64,000 nt of DNA from Sphingobacterium sp. Its GTDB lineage: Bacteria; Bacteroidota; Bacteroidia; Sphingobacteriales; Sphingobacteriaceae. Positions 59,212 to 64,000 of the stretch are shown here, piece after piece (positions within the stretch are counted from its first letter, which is position 1; every line of letters starts with the position of its first letter). The notes under the pieces are model-generated. The model did not search any database and was not told the origin of the DNA. It saw nothing but the letters and a program-made list of their open reading frames with translations. A program made the position numbers and the translations under genes. The stretch is taken from positions 1-64,000 of the forward strand of contig JALAGS010000027.1 in assembly GCA_022712315.1 (NCBI GenBank). The letters run 5' to 3'.

Positions 59212-62200
59212 ATGAGTAAAGCCTTAGTAATATCTACTGCTATTTGCGCTTCGTTATTCACATTAAATGCACACGCTCAAGCCCGAAAAGTCCAAGGAAC
59301 GGTCGTTGGTACAGATCAAAAAGGATTGGTTGGTGTGAGTGTAACGGTGTTAGGAACAAGAATTGTTGCTGTGACGGACAAAAGTGGAAAGTTTAGTATC
59401 GAAATACCCGGCAACAATCAAGAACTTCAATTTACCTATGTTGGATTTCAGACAAAAAAAGTAACAGTTCCTGGGAATCAGAGGACGCTTAACATTGTTT
59501 TGGAAGAACAATCTAATGCTTTGGAGGAGGTAACCGTTAATATTGGATACGGAACTGTTAAGAAAAAAGATTTGACGGGAGCTGTAACTTCGGTAGGCGC
59601 AGAAACCATTTCTAAAGCTCCAGTATCCTCTGCTCTTGAGGCAATTGCAGGAAGAATGGCTGGGATTCAAATTTCTTCTACAGAAGGAGCCCCAGATGCA
59701 GAAATGAAAGTCCGCGTCCGTGGCGGAGGCTCCGTCACGGGAGACAATGCACCATTATATATTGTGGATGGCTTTCCGATGTCTTCAATATCAGATATTG
59801 CGCCTGCGGATATAGAATCTATCGATGTGTTAAAAGATGCATCTTCGGCAGCTATATATGGCTCTCGGGGTGCAAATGGCGTTGTTATAGTAACCACAAA
59901 GAGCGCTAAATCGGGCAGAACATCGATTAGTTATAGTGCTTTTGGCGGAATTCGAAATTTGGCAAAAAAGCTCGATGTATTGTCACCCTATGATTATGTA
60001 AAGTGGCAGTACGAACAAGCGTTGTTGCAAAATAAACTGGATACTTATGTCAAATACTTTGGCAATTTTCAAGATATAGATCTCTATAAAGATGTGCAAT
60101 CAAATGATTGGCAAGAGCTTGTATTTGGAAGAACAGGTAATACCTTCAATCAAAACATCAACTTGTCTGGAGGTAATGATAAGACCAAATATTCTATTTC
60201 GCATTCTTTTGTGAAAGATAAAGCGATTATGGAAATGTCGGGCTTTCGGAGGCAAAATATTAATTTTAAGCTGAACCATAAACCGACAAAAAATACTTCG
60301 TTGGACCTAGGGGCGAGATTTTCTGATGTTCGTGTATCTGGTGGTGGAATGAACGAGCAAAACGAAACTTCATCAGCAGATTCACGATTAAAATTCGCTA
60401 TGATCTATCCTCCCTTTCCTGTCGGAGGTTTAACAAATAGTGATGAAACCGATGATGAGTTCAATCTATATAATCCATTAGAGTCCTTGGTCGATAATGA
60501 TCAATTGCAACGAAGGAGAACGTATAACCTAAATGCTGCATTTAGCTGGGATATTGTTAAAAACCTACGGTTCAGGGCAGAATTTGGCTTTGATGATTAT
60601 CACAACTATAATGATCGGTTTTATGGTCCAACGACCTATTATGTGCGTAATATTCCTGCTGCTTTAGATCAAAATAAGCCTGCTCTTATCTCATTGAATA
60701 CTTCGACTCAGGGGATACGATCGACAAATACATTAAACTATAACTTTCACGATTTCCTGCCTAAAGGACATAGTTTAAGTGTGTTGATTGGCCAGGAATA
60801 TTTGTTTACACAAAAAACGTTAAATACCAATACGACGCACGGCTTTCCGAAAAGCTTTAAACTGGATGATACCCGCAAATTAACGCCGCAAGGTGCGTCG
60901 AGTACGATAAACAATTACATGTTTGCTGACGAAAAATTACTCTCGTTTTTTGGCCGGGTAAATTATGACTTTGACTCGAAGTATTTATTTAATGCAACTT
61001 TTCGGGCAGATGGTTCCTCCAAGTTCTCGGCAGACAATTATTGGGGATATTTCCCATCCATGGCAGCAGCCTGGAGGATATCATCAGAGCGATTTATGGG
61101 CAATACGCAATCTTGGCTTGACGACTTAAAACTGAGGGTAAGCTTGGGGACCTCGGGAAATAATAATATTCCATTAGAGCAGATATATCCAATATTTTCG
61201 GTCAAGAACACTGAATGGGTCAATGGATATAAGAATTATTGGGCTACGTCAAAAACGATGTCTAATCCGGATTTGAAATGGGAAACGACCATTTCAAAGA
61301 ATATAGGTTTGGACTTTACTTTATTCAAGAAAAAGCTATCGGGAACGATCGATGTGTATAAAAATAAAACAAAAGATCTCTTGATTCTTTTCCCAATTGC
61401 CGGATCAGGTTACGATGATCAATATCGCAATTTAGGTGAAACTCAAAATAAAGGAATAGAGCTTACCCTAAACTGGTCTGCTATCAATAAGAAGAACTTT
61501 GATCTCAATTTTAGCGGCAATATTAGTTTCAATCAAACGAAAGTTAATTCTTTAGGCGGCCTAGCCTCGATTCCCATGGCTTCGGGTTGGGCCTCAACGG
61601 AAATTGGTCCGGATTATATCGTTGAAGCTGGTGGACGAGTTGGAAAAATGTATGGTTACGTGAGTGATGGGCGATATGAAGTTTCTGATTTTACAGGCTA
61701 CGATGCAGCATCAAAAAAATGGATTTTAAAAGATGGCGTAGCGGATGCCTCTGCTGTCGTTGGAACCATAAGACCGGGAACAATGAAGTTAAAAGATCTA
61801 GTTGGTGATGATCATAAAATCAATGCAAGTGATCAGACGATTATTGGAGATGCAAACCCTTTACATACCGGTGGATTTTCAATTAATACGCGTATCTATA
61901 ACTTTGATATGACGGCATTATTTAACTGGAGCTATGGAAATGATATTTACAATGCGAATAAGATTGAATACACATCCACGAGCAAATATAACAATCGGAA
62001 CATGCTTACAGTGATGGAAGAAGGACAACGTTGGACGAACTTACTGCCTGATGGAACCATCAGTAATGACCCGGGGCAGTTGGCGGATATGAATAAAAGT
62101 ACGAGTCTTTGGTCTCCACTTACAAATAAATTTGTATTCAGCGATTGGGCTGTGGAGGATGGCTCGTTCTTGCGCTTAGGAACTGTTACAGTAGGGTATA

Positions 62201-62406
62201 CGCTACCTAAAACGTTTACTGACAGGTTGAAAATCCGAAACTTTAGAGTGTATGTTTCCGGATATAATCTGGCAGTTTGGACAAATTATAGCGGCTTTGA
62301 TCCTGAGGTATCTACACGGAGAAAGACCAACCTCACACCGGGAGTGGATTACTCGGCTTATCCGAAAAGCAGAACTTTCGTAGCAGGTCTTAATTTAAAC
62401 TTCTAG
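59212..62406 (+). CDS. SusC/RagA family TonB-dependent transporter
   Basis: The 1064-residue protein has a signal peptide (about 1-24, ending AHAQA), a carboxypeptidase-regulatory-like domain (about 27-105; GTVVGTDQKGLVGVSVTVLG), a plug domain with the SusC signature LKDASSAAIYGSRGANGVVIVTTKSA (about 205-230), and a barrel ending TFVAGLNLNF. It has no STN domain, so it would not signal through a FecR; this agrees with a LacI regulator instead of a sigma/FecR pair. It should import a glycan with the downstream SusD, using TonB. The ATG at 59212 follows an A-rich leader. Confidence 0.95.
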   Translation: MSKALVISTAICASLFTLNAHAQARKVQGTVVGTDQKGLVGVSVTVLGTRIVAVTDKSGKFSIEIPGNNQELQFTYVGFQTKKVTVPGNQRTLNIVLEEQSNALEEVTVNIGYGTVKKKDLTGAVTSVGAETISKAPVSSALEAIAGRMAGIQISSTEGAPDAEMKVRVRGGGSVTGDNAPLYIVDGFPMSSISDIAPADIESIDVLKDASSAAIYGSRGANGVVIVTTKSAKSGRTSISYSAFGGIRNLAKKLDVLSPYDYVKWQYEQALLQNKLDTYVKYFGNFQDIDLYKDVQSNDWQELVFGRTGNTFNQNINLSGGNDKTKYSISHSFVKDKAIMEMSGFRRQNINFKLNHKPTKNTSLDLGARFSDVRVSGGGMNEQNETSSADSRLKFAMIYPPFPVGGLTNSDETDDEFNLYNPLESLVDNDQLQRRRTYNLNAAFSWDIVKNLRFRAEFGFDDYHNYNDRFYGPTTYYVRNIPAALDQNKPALISLNTSTQGIRSTNTLNYNFHDFLPKGHSLSVLIGQEYLFTQKTLNTNTTHGFPKSFKLDDTRKLTPQGASSTINNYMFADEKLLSFFGRVNYDFDSKYLFNATFRADGSSKFSADNYWGYFPSMAAAWRISSERFMGNTQSWLDDLKLRVSLGTSGNNNIPLEQIYPIFSVKNTEWVNGYKNYWATSKTMSNPDLKWETTISKNIGLDFTLFKKKLSGTIDVYKNKTKDLLILFPIAGSGYDDQYRNLGETQNKGIELTLNWSAINKKNFDLNFSGNISFNQTKVNSLGGLASIPMASGWASTEIGPDYIVEAGGRVGKMYGYVSDGRYEVSDFTGYDAASKKWILKDGVADASAVVGTIRPGTMKLKDLVGDDHKINASDQTIIGDANPLHTGGFSINTRIYNFDMTALFNWSYGNDIYNANKIEYTSTSKYNNRNMLTVMEEGQRWTNLLPDGTISNDPGQLADMNKSTSLWSPLTNKFVFSDWAVEDGSFLRLGTVTVGYTLPKTFTDRLKIRNFRVYVSGYNLAVWTNYSGFDPEVSTRRKTNLTPGVDYSAYPKSRTFVAGLNLNF

Positions 62407-62410
62407 TCTT

Positions 62411-64000
62411 ATGAAAAAAACACTATTGCATATAACCTTGGCTTTATTATTCGTAGGAGCCGTATCATCTTGTAACAAAATATTGGAAGCACCGTCTAAA
62501 TCTGCATTGGATGAGTCGGTTATTTTTTCTAACCAAGATCTCGCAGAAGGGGCAGTTGCAGGAATTATTCAATCATTTGGTGAAACAAACTCCTATCGGG
62601 GAAGATATTTAGTCTTCTATGGCATTAACACAGATGTAGAGGTCAATAATAGTCTGAAGAATACTGGCGATGAAAAATCGCGATTATCAAACTATAATAC
62701 AAATGTGAATAATACTCAAATGAATACCGATAACAATGCCTGGGCCAAGTTCTATGAAGGGATAGAGCGGGCTAATCTAGCGATTAGGGGCTTACGTAGT
62801 TATGGGAATATTGAGCAGCGGCCTGAAATGGCTTATATTCTGGGCGAGATTTTGACTTTGAGAGCTGTTGTATATAATGATCTGGTCAAAGCATGGGGTG
62901 ATGTGCCAGCTCGCTTTGAACCATTGAGTACAGCGACAATCTATATCGAGCGTAGCGATCGCGATATAATTTACAAGCAGTTGTTGGCCGATCTGGAGGA
63001 AGCTCAAAACTATCTGCCTTGGCCGAATCAAAGCACTAAAACGTCGAATGTTGAGCATATCAATAAAGCATTTGCTAAAGGTTTGCGTGCTCGTTTGGCC
63101 TTGGCTGCCGGAGGTTATTCACAACGCGCAGATGGTATCCGTAAAAGCAATGATCCCGAATTGGAGTCGAAGAAGATGTATGAGCTGGCAAAAAAGGAAT
63201 GTTTGGATATTATTCATAGTGGCGCTGCAAAACTTCTCGGTTTTGAAGAAGTTTTTAAGACACTGTGTCAGGAAAAAGGTCAGGCCGGACTGGAATCATT
63301 ATGGGAAATCCCTTTTAGTGAAGGCCGTGGCCGTGTCATATTTGACCTCGGTGTCAAGCATACCACAACAGATAAATATACCGGTCAAAATAAGGGCGGG
63401 ACAAATGGTCCTAATCCCATTATGTTCTACGAATACGAAAAAGAAGACGTGCGTCGTGACGTAAGCTGTGTTCCGTATGAATGGACGGGAGGTGTGCAAG
63501 TCCCAACAAATCTCGGTAAGTGGTATTTTGGGAAATATCGCTATGAGTGGATGTCAAGAATTGTTACTTCTACAAATGATGACGGTCTGAATTGGATGTA
63601 TATGCGTTATGCTGATGTGCTGCTGATGGCCGCAGAGTCGATTAATGAATTGGACGGTCCGAGTGCTGCTGCTCCTTATTTTAAGATGATCCGCGATCGT
63701 GCATATCCTAATAATCCGGAGAAAGTAACGGCTTATATGCAGCAAATAACCACAAGTAAGGACGTTTTCTTTAATGCCATTGTCAATGAGCGCGCATTGG
63801 AGTTTACGGGAGAAATGTTGCGTAAAGGAGATTTGATACGATGGAATCTTTTGGGAACCAAGCTGGCTGAAGCTAAACAAAAGTTACAACAGCTGGAAAA
63901 TAGACAAGGTAAATATGCGACTTTACCCACCAACATCTACTACAAGACAGCCACCGATGGTGAAAAAGTGGAAATATATGGTTTAAATTATGGAGATACA
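62411..64000 (+). CDS. SusD/RagB family nutrient-binding lipoprotein (partial, runs off the window)
   Basis: An open frame from ATG 62411 continues to the end of the window (530 codons), so the C-terminus is missing. The translation starts MKKTLLHITLALLFVGAVSSC with lipoprotein Cys21, and shows SusD landmarks: AEGAVAGIIQSFGE near the N-terminus, EILTLRAVVYNDLVKAWGDVP (first 20 of these suffice for the family) in the TPR core, RYADVLLMAAESINELDGP near residue 400, and NERALEFTGEMLRKGDLIRWN near 460. It begins 4 bases after susC and is its partner. Confidence 0.93.
   Translation, partial: MKKTLLHITLALLFVGAVSSCNKILEAPSKSALDESVIFSNQDLAEGAVAGIIQSFGETNSYRGRYLVFYGINTDVEVNNSLKNTGDEKSRLSNYNTNVNNTQMNTDNNAWAKFYEGIERANLAIRGLRSYGNIEQRPEMAYILGEILTLRAVVYNDLVKAWGDVPARFEPLSTATIYIERSDRDIIYKQLLADLEEAQNYLPWPNQSTKTSNVEHINKAFAKGLRARLALAAGGYSQRADGIRKSNDPELESKKMYELAKKECLDIIHSGAAKLLGFEEVFKTLCQEKGQAGLESLWEIPFSEGRGRVIFDLGVKHTTTDKYTGQNKGGTNGPNPIMFYEYEKEDVRRDVSCVPYEWTGGVQVPTNLGKWYFGKYRYEWMSRIVTSTNDDGLNWMYMRYADVLLMAAESINELDGPSAAAPYFKMIRDRAYPNNPEKVTAYMQQITTSKDVFFNAIVNERALEFTGEMLRKGDLIRWNLLGTKLAEAKQKLQQLENRQGKYATLPTNIYYKTATDGEKVEIYGLNYGDT

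Noticed and set aside
1..64000. Mobile elements, prophage, CRISPR arrays or defence islands
   Set aside because: No transposase, integrase, phage structural gene or regularly spaced repeat array was found anywhere in the window.

Overview
The window looks like a chromosomal segment from a Bacteroidota member, most likely Sphingobacteriaceae (Sphingobacterium or a close relative). This is inference from content: two SusC/SusD pairs, an ECF sigma/FecR pair feeding a SusC with an STN domain, duplicated ExbD genes, a short NuoG without the molybdopterin-like domain, DUF5686 and DUF1735 proteins, and several promoters of the Bacteroidota type (a TAnnTTTG -7 element, once with a perfect TTTG -33 element at N19 spacing). 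No rRNA, insertion sequence, prophage or CRISPR array was seen. One tRNA gene (Glu, TTC) is present.

Layout. 1-6.3 kb: a TonB energising operon (exbB, two exbD, tonB), followed on the same strand by a small membrane protein, a periplasmic-binding-protein-like lipoprotein and a TPR protein, closed by a strong terminator. 6.36-19.4 kb: a complete 14-gene complex I operon, nuoA to nuoN in canonical order, also closed by a terminator. 19.6-22.9 kb: a DUF5686 outer-membrane protein and a crotonase. 23.1-31.7 kb: a divergent sugar-use module: AraC regulator, MFS sugar porter, a cytoplasmic DUF5107-TPR protein of unknown function and an exported GH2 glycosidase. 31.8-40.5 kb: ECF sigma factor, FecR anti-sigma factor, SusC (with STN), SusD and a DUF1735/discoidin lipoprotein, ended by a terminator.

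40.7-55.3 kb is mixed housekeeping and envelope biology: a small membrane protein, tRNA-Glu, a phosphopantetheinyl transferase, dCTP deaminase overlapping a NAPE-PLD/UlaG-like metallo-hydrolase, a glycosyltransferase, an MprF-like aminoacyl-phosphatidylglycerol synthase next to an AcvB/VirJ-like serine hydrolase, a luciferase-like oxidoreductase, MiaE, RlmN, ComF, a VanZ-like protein, and a PadR-PspC operon with an apparent autoregulatory operator. 55.4-57.8 kb encodes an outer-membrane beta-barrel receptor. 58-64 kb: a LacI regulator divergent from a second SusC/SusD pair, with a perfect 30-bp palindrome between them; the second SusD runs off the end.

How the parts fit: ExbB/ExbD/TonB would power the TonB-dependent transporters (both SusC proteins and the 55.4 kb receptor). 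Complex I supplies the proton motive force that drives TonB and the MFS porter. The two SusCD systems follow different regulatory logic: trans-envelope sigma/anti-sigma signalling for the first, cytoplasmic LacI sensing for the second. The best candidates for under-described biology are the DUF5107-TPR protein, the aminoacyl-lipid synthase/hydrolase pair, and the operator architectures at 53.17 kb, 24.01 kb and 59.05 kb. All family calls come from reading translated sequence; no database search was run.
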